A DNA stretch of 64,000 bases. Origin: Gallaecimonas xiamenensis 3-C-1. GTDB taxonomy: Bacteria; Pseudomonadota; Gammaproteobacteria; Enterobacterales; Gallaecimonadaceae. Position numbers and translations under genes: made by a program. Positions 56,801 to 64,000 of this stretch are shown here, piece by piece; position 1 is the first letter of the stretch; every line of letters begins with the position of its first letter. The notes beneath the pieces were generated by a model that was given only the letters and a program-made list of their open reading frames with translations, made no database searches and was not told the DNA's origin. Where the stretch lies: contig NZ_AMRI01000002.1 of assembly GCF_000299915.1 (NCBI RefSeq), forward strand, positions 174,086 through 238,085, in the 5' to 3' direction.

Positions 56801-57218
56801 TGCTACCTCCTGGTTTGTGGGCCCTATTGTTGCGCAGTATCAGGCCAGAGGAAATGCCGAAGGCGTTGGCCCGCCGCCGTTCGATGACGTAGGCCTTCAG
56901 GAAAATCCCAACTCCGCCTTTGGTCTTGTCAAGTCGGTACAGGCGGTCAGACTCTTATTGGCCGGTAGACTGGTTGCCGGGCTTAGCAGGGAGGATTGGC
57001 ATGGAGGAGGCAAGGAGGTCACTGCCCCCATTTCGGCTTCGGACGCGGTGTTGCTAGACGGCGAGGGCCGGCCGCTCTGCCTTGTGCCTGGCCAGGTGTT
57101 GGAAAAGCGCTTCGTGCTCGACTATGGCCATGGCAGGCCCTTTCAGCCACTGGCTTGCGGCTTTAGACCCGACCGCAAAGCTTACCAACGCAAGTACCTG
57201 GCAGTGCGACCGGCCTAA
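56801..57218 (+). other. Gene-poor 414-bp interval with an unexplained open frame
   Basis: This interval holds the sthA promoter (minus strand) and no gene I can name. A plus-strand frame is open from 56817 (GTG, no ribosome-binding site) to 57218. Its last 65 codons read like real protein (LLDGEGRPLCLVPGQVLEKR, FQPLACGF) with GC-rich third positions. A strong AAGGAGG lies at about 57012-57018, but no ATG, GTG or TTG follows in that frame at proper distance. The ATG at 57001 opens another frame that stops after 18 codons. It could be a decayed gene, a frameshifted one, or chance. The frame's TAA overlaps the LysR stop. Confidence 0.25.
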
Positions 57219-58147
57219 AGGTCTGCGCAGGCCTTGCTGAAGAACTCGATCAGCCAATGCAGGCCGGGGTCGCCCTCACTGCGCTCGTGCCAGATCAGCC
57301 GCTGCTGCAAAGGCGGCAGGCTGATGGGCAGGGTCAGGGGCAGCTCGCGCAGGGCTATGGGGTAGCGCTCTGCCACCTTGGCGGCGTAGGCGGCCGGTAA
57401 TATGGTGAGCATGTCCGACCAAAGTACTGCCTGCAACGCCGCTTGCAGGCTGGAAACCTGCATCATCAACTGGCGGCGGTGACCGAGGCGGGCCAGCTCC
57501 GCATCCAGCAACCAGTCCCCGTCCCATTCGCAGTGGATATGCACTTGGGGCCAGTTCAGGAAGGCATCCAGATCCCAGGGGGCGGCCAGCCTGGGGTTGT
57601 TGGCAGCGGCCACGCAGAGGTAGTGGTCCGTCATCAAGGTGCGGCTGTGAAAGCCACGGGGCAGGGGCGGTATGGGTTCGTCCTGGGCGGTAATGGCCAG
57701 CTCCTGGCGGCCGCTGACCAGGCCGTCCAGACCCACCTCCTGGGCGGGAAAGCACTCCAACCTGATACCCGGTGCCAGTTGGCGCAGCCTCGGCAGCCAC
57801 AAAGGCAGGAACAGGGTGTAGGCGCCGTCTATGACACTCAGCCTGAAGGTGCGGTCGGAATGGGCCGGGTCGAAACCCTCCGGCTGCAGCAGCCTGTCCA
57901 GCCTGGGCAGCAGGTCGGCCAATTGCAGCTTGAGCGCTTCGGCCCTGGGGCTGGCCTTCATGCCTTGGCCCTGGCGCACCAGCAAGGGGTCATCGAATAG
58001 CTGGCGCAACCGGGTCAGGGTTTTGGACATGGCCGACTGGGTCAGGTGCAGGCTGTCGGCGGCCTTGGACACGGAACCGCTGTCCAACAGCACCTTTAGG
58101 CTGACCAGCAGATTGAGGTCGGTTTTGGCCAGGCGGCTGAGATCCAT
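57215..58147 (-). CDS. LysR-family transcriptional regulator
   Basis: The 310-residue protein has the LysR winged helix at the N-terminus (about 8-66; LLDSGSVSKAADSLHLTQSA, MSKTLTRLRQLFDDPLLVR) and a substrate-binding co-inducer domain from about residue 95. DLNLLVSLKVLLD and DPLLVRQGQGM resemble the LeuO/NodD-like branch. GAGG sits eight bases upstream of the ATG. It is divergent from the Bcr/CflA exporter with 95 bp between starts, the usual layout for a regulator and its target. Confidence 0.93.
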   Translation of the reverse strand: MDLSRLAKTDLNLLVSLKVLLDSGSVSKAADSLHLTQSAMSKTLTRLRQLFDDPLLVRQGQGMKASPRAEALKLQLADLLPRLDRLLQPEGFDPAHSDRTFRLSVIDGAYTLFLPLWLPRLRQLAPGIRLECFPAQEVGLDGLVSGRQELAITAQDEPIPPLPRGFHSRTLMTDHYLCVAAANNPRLAAPWDLDAFLNWPQVHIHCEWDGDWLLDAELARLGHRRQLMMQVSSLQAALQAVLWSDMLTILPAAYAAKVAERYPIALRELPLTLPISLPPLQQRLIWHERSEGDPGLHWLIEFFSKACADL

Positions 58148-58242
58148 AGTTATGCCTCAAGGGAATGTTCTACCTGAAATCATATCATTGGTGTTCATGT
58201 TGAGCTGCCGCTAGAGTGGCGCCCTCGCAGTTGGAGGTAGAG

Positions 58243-59406
58243 ATGGCCTGGCTTAAGTGGTTGCTGTTGTGTTTGGTGTTGTTCAGTCCCTTGGGGATCG
58301 ATATCTATTTGCCGGCTATCCCGGATATCGCCAGCGGCCTTGGCAGCAGTGAAAGCCTGGTGCAGAGCACCGTCAGCCTCTTCTTACTGATGATGGGGTT
58401 GGGCCAGTTGTTGGCTGGTCCCCTGGCTGATCGCTTCGGCCGCCGCCCGGTGGCCATGGCTGGCATCCTGATTTACCTGGCGGGAGCCCTGCTGGCGGTG
58501 GTGGCGGACAGCGGTGCGCTGTTCGTGGCGTCTCGTTTGATCCAGGGAATAGCGGTCTGTGCCACCTCGGTGGTGGCGTTCAGCGCGGTGCGCGACAAGC
58601 TGGACGGAGAAGAAAGTGCCCAGGCCTACTCCTTCCTCAACGGTGCCCTGAATATAGTGCCGGCTCTGGCTCCCCTGCTTGGGGGCATACTGGCGGAGCA
58701 CTATGGCTGGCAGGCCCCCTTCTGGTTCCTGGCCTGTTACTCCGTACTGATGCTGGCGGTAGTGTGGCGCTACCTGCCGGAAACCCGTCCCCAGGGTACC
58801 CGTCAAAGCAGTGGCATTCCCTTCGACCGTTACTGGGCCATAGTGCGCAATCCCCGCTTCCTGGCCTTTGCCATGGTCAACGGCACCGGCATGGGCATGG
58901 TGCTGACCTATGTATCCCTAGCGCCCACTGTGCTGATGAACCAGAACGGCCTCAGCCCTCTGGGTTTTTCCCTGGTGTTTGGGGCCAATGCCCTTTGGAT
59001 CATGACTGCCAGCTTCATGGCCAATTGGGTCATACGCCGCTTCGGCCAACGGGTCTGCCTGGGAGTGTCCCTGGTCTGGCACTTGCTGGCGGCCCTGGCG
59101 CTGGCCCTGGCTTTCAGTCATTTTGGCTCAGACCCCTGGGGGTACATGATACCTGTGGCCCTGGGCTGCGCCGGCTTTGCGGCTAGCCTGGGCCCGGCCA
59201 CCGGCCTTGCCCTGTCGCCCTTTGGTGACGAGGCGGGGGTAGCGTCGTCCCTGGTGCTCTTTATCCAGATGGCCCTGGCGTCGGTGATTGGCTTGGCAGC
59301 GGTGGCCCTGCCCTTGGCCCCTCAATGGGCCCTGTGCGTCACCATGGTGTTGGCGGCCCTGGTAGTGGTAAGGGCGTTGCGGATGGCCCGTCACCTGGCC
59401 CCTTGA
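58243..59406 (+). CDS. Bcr/CflA-type MFS drug exporter
   Basis: The ATG at 58243, four bases after GGAGGT, gives 387 residues with twelve predicted membrane helices. The family motifs are GIDIYLPAIPDIA in helix 1, motif A GPLADRFGRRPV between helices 2 and 3, and SRLIQGIAVCATSVVAFSAV in helix 4. Bcr/CflA proteins export bicyclomycin, sulfonamides, chloramphenicol or dipeptides/cysteine. The specific substrate here is unknown. It is probably controlled by the divergent LysR gene. A strong terminator follows. Confidence 0.92.
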   Translation: MAWLKWLLLCLVLFSPLGIDIYLPAIPDIASGLGSSESLVQSTVSLFLLMMGLGQLLAGPLADRFGRRPVAMAGILIYLAGALLAVVADSGALFVASRLIQGIAVCATSVVAFSAVRDKLDGEESAQAYSFLNGALNIVPALAPLLGGILAEHYGWQAPFWFLACYSVLMLAVVWRYLPETRPQGTRQSSGIPFDRYWAIVRNPRFLAFAMVNGTGMGMVLTYVSLAPTVLMNQNGLSPLGFSLVFGANALWIMTASFMANWVIRRFGQRVCLGVSLVWHLLAALALALAFSHFGSDPWGYMIPVALGCAGFAASLGPATGLALSPFGDEAGVASSLVLFIQMALASVIGLAAVALPLAPQWALCVTMVLAALVVVRALRMARHLAP

Positions 59407-59416
59407 GCCAGGGTAT

Positions 59417-59446
59417 AAAAAAGGCGCCCCTGAGGGCGCCTTTTTT
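59417..59446. terminator. Bidirectional terminator between exporter and desaturase
   Basis: AAAAAAGGCGCCC-CTGA-GGGCGCCTTTTTT, shared by the convergent genes ending at 59406 and 59449. Confidence 0.92.
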
Positions 59447-59448
59447 GT

Positions 59449-60558
59449 TTAAGCCATTTGTAAGCGCAGCTTCTGCCAGTGGGCCTGGAGCTGGCCGAGC
59501 TTGTCGCCCAGTTCTTCCAGTTGCTTGCGCAGTTCCAGGGCTTCCACCGATTGTTTGAGCTTGGCCTTTTTCATCTGCAGCCAGCGCTTGCGCAGCTGGA
59601 AGTAGCGTTGGGCGGTGGCCAGGGTCTCTTCGTAGTGGCGGTGCAGCTCGGCAAAACACAGCCCTTTGGCCTGGGCCTTTTCGGTGGCCTCTTCCAATTG
59701 ACGGGTCAGCCGAGCCTTGACGATCATCTCTTCCGGAGTCTTGCGAAGGCCCTTGGCCAGGCCCAGCTTGCTGGCGCCCTTGATCAGCCACTTGGTGGGG
59801 TCGTAGTCGAACCAGCGGATACCGTTGCGATAGTCGTTTTCGAAGGTGTGGTGGAAGTTATGGTAACCCTCGCCGAAGGTCAGCAGGGCCAGAAAGCCGT
59901 TGTCTTTGGCGCTGTGCTTGCTGCTAAAGGTATTGCGGCCCCAGATATGTGCCAGGGAGTTGATGAAAAAGGTGGTGTGGTGGGTCAGGAACAACCGCAC
60001 AAAGCCCACCATCAGCAGGGCGCCGAACACGTCACCCAAGGCCAGGCCCAGCAGTATGGGAAGGCCCAGGTTCAGGCTCCACACCATGGCCCAGTAATGG
60101 CGGTGCTGGAATTCCACAATGGGATCTTTTTGCAGGTCGCGGACATTGCTGTAGTCCTGATAGCGGCTGGCCTGATACTCGCGCAGCATCCAACCCATAT
60201 GGGAATACCAGAAACCGCGGCCGGCGGAGTAGGGGTCTACGTCGTCGTTATCCACATGGCGGTGGTGCACCCTGTGGTCGGAAGACCAGTGCAATACCGA
60301 GTTTTGAATGGCCAGGGCGCCGCCCAAGGCGAAAAACCAGCGCAGAGCCGGGTGGGCCTGGTAGGTCTTGTGTGACCAAAGGCGATGATAGCCGGCTGTG
60401 ATGGACAGATTGCAGTAGCAAAACAGCACTACCAGGGCAACCCAGTGCCAGGCGGCAAAGCCGTGGAAGTAGCCCCACAGCGGTGCGGCCACCAGGGCCA
60501 TCAGAGTTGAGACAACGAAGAAGGTCACGTTGGCCCAGATGATCGGGGGCTTTTTCAT
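59449..60558 (-). CDS. Membrane acyl-lipid/acyl-CoA delta-9-type fatty acid desaturase
   Basis: The 369-residue protein has four membrane helices and the three histidine boxes of membrane desaturases: HRLWSH, HRVHHRH and HNFHH (near residue 232). The helical regions match the bacterial Ole1/DesA group. After about residue 275 comes a charged, coiled-coil-like extension (TRQLEEATEKAQAK, KAKLKQSVEALELRKQLEEL) beyond the catalytic core. It introduces double bonds into membrane fatty acids using oxygen. It is divergent from fabR, with a candidate FabR operator just upstream, so unsaturated-acid control is likely. The ATG at 60558 is chosen because upstream codons are non-conserved. Confidence 0.92.
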   Translation of the reverse strand: MKKPPIIWANVTFFVVSTLMALVAAPLWGYFHGFAAWHWVALVVLFCYCNLSITAGYHRLWSHKTYQAHPALRWFFALGGALAIQNSVLHWSSDHRVHHRHVDNDDVDPYSAGRGFWYSHMGWMLREYQASRYQDYSNVRDLQKDPIVEFQHRHYWAMVWSLNLGLPILLGLALGDVFGALLMVGFVRLFLTHHTTFFINSLAHIWGRNTFSSKHSAKDNGFLALLTFGEGYHNFHHTFENDYRNGIRWFDYDPTKWLIKGASKLGLAKGLRKTPEEMIVKARLTRQLEEATEKAQAKGLCFAELHRHYEETLATAQRYFQLRKRWLQMKKAKLKQSVEALELRKQLEELGDKLGQLQAHWQKLRLQMA

Positions 60559-60574
60559 CGCTTTTACCAATTTA

Positions 60575-60592
60575 AGCTTACAACTGTGCGCT
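60575..60592. promoter_or_regulatory. Candidate FabR operator upstream of the desaturase
   Basis: AGCTTACAACTGTGCGCT is an imperfect palindrome (six of eight bases pair between halves) resembling FabR sites as I recall them (AGCGTACA-NN-TGTNCGCT). It lies 17 bp upstream of the desaturase start and about 140 bp before fabR. Confidence 0.45.
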
Positions 60593-60733
60593 AATTTATG
60601 TGGCTGCCGGTTGACTGTCAATGGAGGCAAGCCGGAATCTTGATCCGGGTTCAGCTTTGGGTCGCTGGTCCGGCCTTGTGATACCGCCGGTAAATGGCGC
60701 TAGAATAGGCCTCTTTTGCACAGGGAGCTTGGT

Positions 60734-61345
60734 ATGGGGCCACGCGCTCAACAGAAATTCAAAACCCGGCGCGCCATCATCGACGCAGCGCTTAGCCAGC
60801 TCTGCGCCGAGACCAGCTTTTCCAACCTTTCCCTACGGGAGGTCACCCGGGAAGCGGGCATAGCCCCAACCTCTTTCTATCGCCATTTCAAAGATATGGA
60901 TGAGTTGGGCTTGACCCTGGTGGACGAAGCCGGCCTGACCCTGCGCCAGTTGATGCGCCAGGCCCGGGCCCGCATTGCCGGTTCCAGTGGCGGCTCGGTT
61001 ATTCGTACTTCGGTGGACACCTTTATGGAGTTCATCAACGACAACGGTAACGTCTTTCGGCTGCTGCTACGGGAGCGCTCCGGCACCTCGGCGGCGTTCC
61101 GGGCGGCGGTCAGTCGTGAGATCCAGCACTTTATTGCCGAGTTGGGTGACTACCTGCAAAAAGAAATGGGTTTTGCCGAGGATGAAGCCCGGGTCCAGGC
61201 CGACGCCATGGTAACCCTGGTGTTCTCGGCCGGGGCCGAAGCCCTGGACCTGTCCCGCAGCGCCCGCAAGGGTCTGGCCGAGAAGGTGATGATGCAATTG
61301 CGCATGGTGGCTAAAGGGGCGGCCAGCCTGAAAGCCAACCCATGA
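60734..61345 (+). CDS. fabR: TetR-family repressor of unsaturated fatty acid synthesis FabR
   Basis: The 203-residue protein closely follows E. coli FabR. The N-terminus is [20 protein letters not shown], the helix-turn-helix contains [20 protein letters not shown], and [34 protein letters not shown] and [20 protein letters not shown] follow. FabR senses the ratio of unsaturated to saturated acyl chains and represses fabA/fabB. Here the adjacent desaturase is an additional likely target. The ATG at 60734 has GGGAG seven bases upstream. Confidence 0.96.
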   Translation: MGPRAQQKFKTRRAIIDAALSQLCAETSFSNLSLREVTREAGIAPTSFYRHFKDMDELGLTLVDEAGLTLRQLMRQARARIAGSSGGSVIRTSVDTFMEFINDNGNVFRLLLRERSGTSAAFRAAVSREIQHFIAELGDYLQKEMGFAEDEARVQADAMVTLVFSAGAEALDLSRSARKGLAEKVMMQLRMVAKGAASLKANP

Positions 61346-61371
61346 AAAAGCGGCCCTTGGGCCGCTTTTTT
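61346..61371. terminator. Bidirectional terminator between fabR and trmA
   Basis: AAAAGCGGCCC-TT-GGGCCGCTTTTTT lies directly after the fabR stop and ends convergent trmA. Confidence 0.92.
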
Positions 61372-62470
61372 ATTTCTTCACCAACCAGACACCGGATTCC
61401 ATATGGTGGCTATAGGGGAACTGGTCGAATAGCGCCAGCTTCTCCACCCTGTGGGTCTGGGTCAGGGTCTCAAGGTTTTTGGCCAGGGTTTCTGGGTTAC
61501 AGGAGATATAAAGAATGTACTGGTAGCCCGCCACCAGCTGTTCGGTGGCCGGGTCCAGGCCGGCCCTGGGCGGGTCCACCACTATGGTGCGACAATGGAA
61601 GGCCTTGAGGTCGACCCCTTTGAGGCGGCGGAACTCACGCTTGCCTTCCATGGCCTCGGTGAACTCCTCGGCGGCCAGGCGGGCTACGGTGACATTGCTG
61701 ATGCCGTTGGCGCGCATGTTGTATTGTGCCGAGGCAACCGAACTGGTGGCGATCTCGGTGGCCAGCACCTTGTCGAACTGAGTGGACAGGGGCAGGGTGA
61801 AGTTGCCGTTACCGCAGTAAAGCTCCAGCAGGTCGCCGCCGATATCGGCGGTGCAATCCAGGGCCCAGGTCAGCATCTTCTCGTTGATGCCGGCATTGGG
61901 CTGGGTGAAGCTGTTTTCCACTTGCTGAAAGGTCCAGCTGCGGCCTTTGACCTGGAGCTTTTCCACCACGAAGTCCCGATCCAGCACCTTCTTTTGCTTC
62001 TTGGCGCGGCCGATAAGGTCGATGCGGCCATAGTGCTGCAGTTTGTCGCGCAGCTGGCGCGCTTCCACTTCCCATTCATCGGTCAGTGGCTTGTGGTAAA
62101 GCAGACTCACCACCGCTTCGCCGCTTTGGCTGGTCAGGAACTCCACCTGGAACAGCTTCTTACGCAGCAGGGTATTGGGTTTGAGCAGGTCGATAACGAC
62201 CGGCATCAAGGTGTTGATCAGGGCGCTGCCCATGGGGTAGCTGTCCACCCGGATGCGCTCGCGGGACTCCTGGTCGAACATGATATAGAAGAGGTCGTCC
62301 CCCTGGTGCCAGACCCTGAACTCGGCCCGCATCCGGTAGTGGCTGGGGTTGGAGCTAAACACCTCCGGCGTCGGTGCACCGAAAGGGGCCATCAAGGCGC
62401 CAAGGCGCTGGACCTTCTCGGCCAGTTGAGCGTCGTAGTGGTCTGGGTAAACCGCACCCGGTGTCTGCAT
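61370..62470 (-). CDS. trmA: tRNA (uracil-54-C5)-methyltransferase TrmA
   Basis: The 366-residue protein has the same length as E. coli TrmA. The SAM-binding [15 protein letters not shown], the DPPRAGLD motif and the catalytic Cys324 in YISCNPETL are present, and it ends in [12 protein letters not shown]. It makes ribothymidine (m5U54) in the T-loop of tRNA and also modifies tmRNA. The ATG at 62470 has GAGGAGG five bases upstream. The preceding in-frame codons overlap the murI promoter region. Confidence 0.96.
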   Translation of the reverse strand: MQTPGAVYPDHYDAQLAEKVQRLGALMAPFGAPTPEVFSSNPSHYRMRAEFRVWHQGDDLFYIMFDQESRERIRVDSYPMGSALINTLMPVVIDLLKPNTLLRKKLFQVEFLTSQSGEAVVSLLYHKPLTDEWEVEARQLRDKLQHYGRIDLIGRAKKQKKVLDRDFVVEKLQVKGRSWTFQQVENSFTQPNAGINEKMLTWALDCTADIGGDLLELYCGNGNFTLPLSTQFDKVLATEIATSSVASAQYNMRANGISNVTVARLAAEEFTEAMEGKREFRRLKGVDLKAFHCRTIVVDPPRAGLDPATEQLVAGYQYILYISCNPETLAKNLETLTQTHRVEKLALFDQFPYSHHMESGVWLVKK

Positions 62471-62574
62471 GCTTGCCTCCTCTGTAGGGAGGCAAATGAT
62501 AGGCAAGGCGCACTCAATGTCCAGTGCTGATAGACTGGGCGCCATGTAACTAAAGGCAGGTCACAGTCGAGAGC

Positions 62575-63369
62575 ATGAGTCAGCTGCTGTTTTTTGATTC
62601 CGGGGTCGGTGGTCTGTCGGTATGGCAGGAAGTTCACCATAGCTTGCCCCAATGGCAGGCTATTTATGCCATGGACGATGCTGCCTTTCCCTACGGGGAG
62701 CTGACCGAGTCGGTGTTGGTAGCCAGGGTCTTGGCTGTCTTTGAAGAGATAGCAGCGCGCCACCCCATTGCCTTGGCGGTGGTGGCCTGCAATACCGCAT
62801 CCACCTTGGTGTTGCCGGAACTTCGGGCCCGCTTCGACTTCCCCATCGTTGGCGTGGTGCCGGCCATCAAGCCGGCCGCCCTGCAGACCCGCAGCGGCAA
62901 GATTGGCCTTCTGGCGACTCCAGGTACCGTTAACCGTCCTTATACTCGGCAGCTTGAAGCGGACTTTGCCAAGGACAAAACAGTACTGCGCCTGGGGTCG
63001 AGCGAATTGGTGATAATGGCCGAAGCCAAGCTCAGGGGCGAGCCGGTGGATATGGCCAGGCTCGAAGGGGTATTGGCACCTTGGCTTAATGGCCATGGGC
63101 CCGATACGGTGATCCTTGGTTGCACCCACTTTCCTTTATTAAAGGAAGAGCTGGCCCAGGTGCTGGGCAACGGGGTGATATTGGTGGATTCGGGGCAAGC
63201 CATAGCGCGCCGGGTCGCCAGCTTATTGCCACAAGCTACAGGCAATAAAAAAGGTGGCCTGAGCCACCTTTATCATACGGCAGAAGATCCCAAGGGCCTG
63301 GCGCTACTGCGCCGCTGGCTGCAACCCGGGGCTGTGCCCGAGTTTCTACCTCTTCACTCTTCTTCTTGA
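62575..63369 (+). CDS. murI: Glutamate racemase
   Basis: The 264-residue protein has both catalytic cysteines, Cys72 (VACNTASTL) and Cys183 (LGCTHFPLL), the N-terminal FDSGVGGLSV and the active-site DDAAFPYG. It supplies D-glutamate for peptidoglycan. In E. coli murI precedes an rRNA operon, as also seems the case here. The last 16 bases overlap the convergent RRM gene. A terminator for that gene is embedded in codons 225-233 of murI. Confidence 0.96.
   Translation: MSQLLFFDSGVGGLSVWQEVHHSLPQWQAIYAMDDAAFPYGELTESVLVARVLAVFEEIAARHPIALAVVACNTASTLVLPELRARFDFPIVGVVPAIKPAALQTRSGKIGLLATPGTVNRPYTRQLEADFAKDKTVLRLGSSELVIMAEAKLRGEPVDMARLEGVLAPWLNGHGPDTVILGCTHFPLLKEELAQVLGNGVILVDSGQAIARRVASLLPQATGNKKGGLSHLYHTAEDPKGLALLRRWLQPGAVPEFLPLHSSS
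63247..63271 (-). terminator. Terminator of the RRM gene embedded in the murI coding sequence
   Basis: On the minus strand AAAGGTGGC-TCAG-GCCACCTTTTTT is a good intrinsic terminator 83 bp after the RRM gene stop. On the plus strand the stem is followed only by TTTAT, so murI transcription should mostly pass. Confidence 0.7.
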
Positions 63370-63809
63370 TCCTTGCGATCCTTAGCTTCCCGAACCTTGA
63401 TGGTGCGATCCTGGAACTGGGCATCGTTCAGACCCCGGATCGCTTTCTCGGCATCGGCCTGAAGCATTTCCACGAAGCCGAAGCCCCGGCGCCGCCCGGT
63501 TTGGCGGTCCTTCATCAGCCTGACCGACAACACCCGTCCGTAACGTTCAAAGGCTTGTTGTACGGCCTGTTCATTGGCGCGATAGGGCAGGTTGCCCACA
63601 TAAAGGGTAACTGTGGCTATTTCGGCAGTGGTCGTGGCTTGGCTCTTGGGCCTGTTCAGCAGCCAGACCAGAACGCCGCCCAACAGGACGCCGATGCTAA
63701 ATAACAAGGCCGGAGCCTGGGGGAAATCAACAGGGATAAAAGACAGTAAGACGTATCCCAGTATCGCAAGAACGATAAGCGCGATAGTAGAAGGCATGAT
63801 TTTGCTCAT
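63354..63809 (-). CDS. Membrane-anchored RRM RNA-binding protein
   Basis: The 151-residue protein has two N-terminal membrane helices (about 7-27 and 33-51) followed by one RNA recognition motif (about 67-142). RNP2 is LYVGNL and RNP1 is RRGFGFVEM. The C-terminus is charged (KDRKDQEEE). Stand-alone RRM proteins are found in many gammaproteobacteria and cyanobacteria. The membrane-tethered form would hold RNA at the inner membrane. No clear ribosome-binding site precedes the ATG at 63809. A second ATG four codons later is also possible. Confidence 0.88.
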   Translation of the reverse strand: MSKIMPSTIALIVLAILGYVLLSFIPVDFPQAPALLFSIGVLLGGVLVWLLNRPKSQATTTAEIATVTLYVGNLPYRANEQAVQQAFERYGRVLSVRLMKDRQTGRRRGFGFVEMLQADAEKAIRGLNDAQFQDRTIKVREAKDRKDQEEE

Positions 63810-63940
63810 TGGTATGTATGTAAAAGACCAGAGTTGATAAATCTAAAACGCGTGCATGTTAACTTTATTTACAACAATGCGCAAAGATGAACCCCCTTGT
63901 CGATCTTTTCAGCGATCGCGCTGGCTGGCTCAAAAAGATC

Positions 63941-63968
63941 TTGAGATCAAAAATCGCCTCCCTATAAT
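63941..63968 (+). promoter_or_regulatory. Probable rRNA operon P1 promoter
   Basis: TTGAGA (63941-63946), 16-bp spacer, TATAAT (63963-63968), with CTCCCTATAATGC as in E. coli rrn P1 promoters and a GC-rich discriminator after it. The position behind murI matches E. coli, where murI is followed by rrnB. The rRNA genes themselves would start beyond the right edge. Confidence 0.7.
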
Positions 63969-64000
63969 GCCGTCTCGTTGCCAAGGGAAAGCGCGGCAAG

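Noticed and set aside
63247..63271. Premature terminator or attenuator acting on murI
   Set aside because: The continuous T tract is on the minus strand. On the plus strand only TTTAT follows the stem, so it is assigned to the convergent RRM gene.

Overview
The window reads as chromosomal DNA of a GC-rich gammaproteobacterium. Gene order recalls Vibrio, Shewanella and E. coli: hslO-hslR beside a type II secretion (T2SS) operon, then yrfG/nudE/cysQ, and later sthA/fabR/trmA/murI running into what looks like a ribosomal RNA promoter at the right edge. The proteins and their arrangement fit a Gallaecimonas-like marine genus. That genus call is inference, not a database match. There are no tRNA or rRNA bodies, insertion sequences or CRISPR arrays in the window.

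Layout. 1-2598 is the C-terminal part of a secreted subtilisin-like protease ending in a GlyGly-CTERM-type tail. 2647-3913 holds the heat-shock pair hslO/hslR (minus strand). 4208-15484 is a tightly coupled gspCDEFGHIJKLMN operon. 15750-21127 is a large duplicated-domain lipoprotein followed by a TonB-dependent receptor. 21202-23639 returns to conserved core genes (yrfG, nudE, cysQ and a small membrane-anchored protein).

23642-34722 is an accessory cluster. A perfect CRP-type palindrome precedes a DUF6916-like gene. Then come a GNAT acetyltransferase (opposite strand), three tandem phage-tail-collar (MdpB-like) proteins and a 2797-residue modular surface protein. The giant starts with a DUF4347 domain, continues with Ig/cadherin-like and FG-GAP repeats, and ends in a GlyGly-CTERM-like tail. 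The T2SS in this window is the natural exporter for such tails.

36577-48111 looks like a self-contained cluster for using peptidoglycan peptides. It has a MurR/RpiR-type regulator, an L,D-transpeptidase-fold enzyme, an NhaC-family transporter, a serine hydrolase, an Oar-like TonB-dependent receptor, an NlpC/P60 peptidase, an L-Ala-D/L-Glu epimerase with all catalytic residues, and a periplasmic transglutaminase-like protein. Both divergent promoter regions of this cluster carry a pair of related AT-rich motifs 31-32 bp apart, candidate operators for the RpiR protein. It is flanked on the left by a K+/H+ antiporter (nhaP2).

48299-54641 holds two tandem PhoA-type alkaline phosphatases (one soluble, one a lipoprotein), an unknown secreted protein and another TonB-dependent receptor. 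54776-63809 holds yqhA, sthA, a LysR/Bcr-type exporter pair, a fatty acid desaturase divergent from fabR with a candidate FabR operator, trmA, murI and a membrane-anchored RRM protein. The last 60 bases carry a near-consensus promoter of rrn P1 type.
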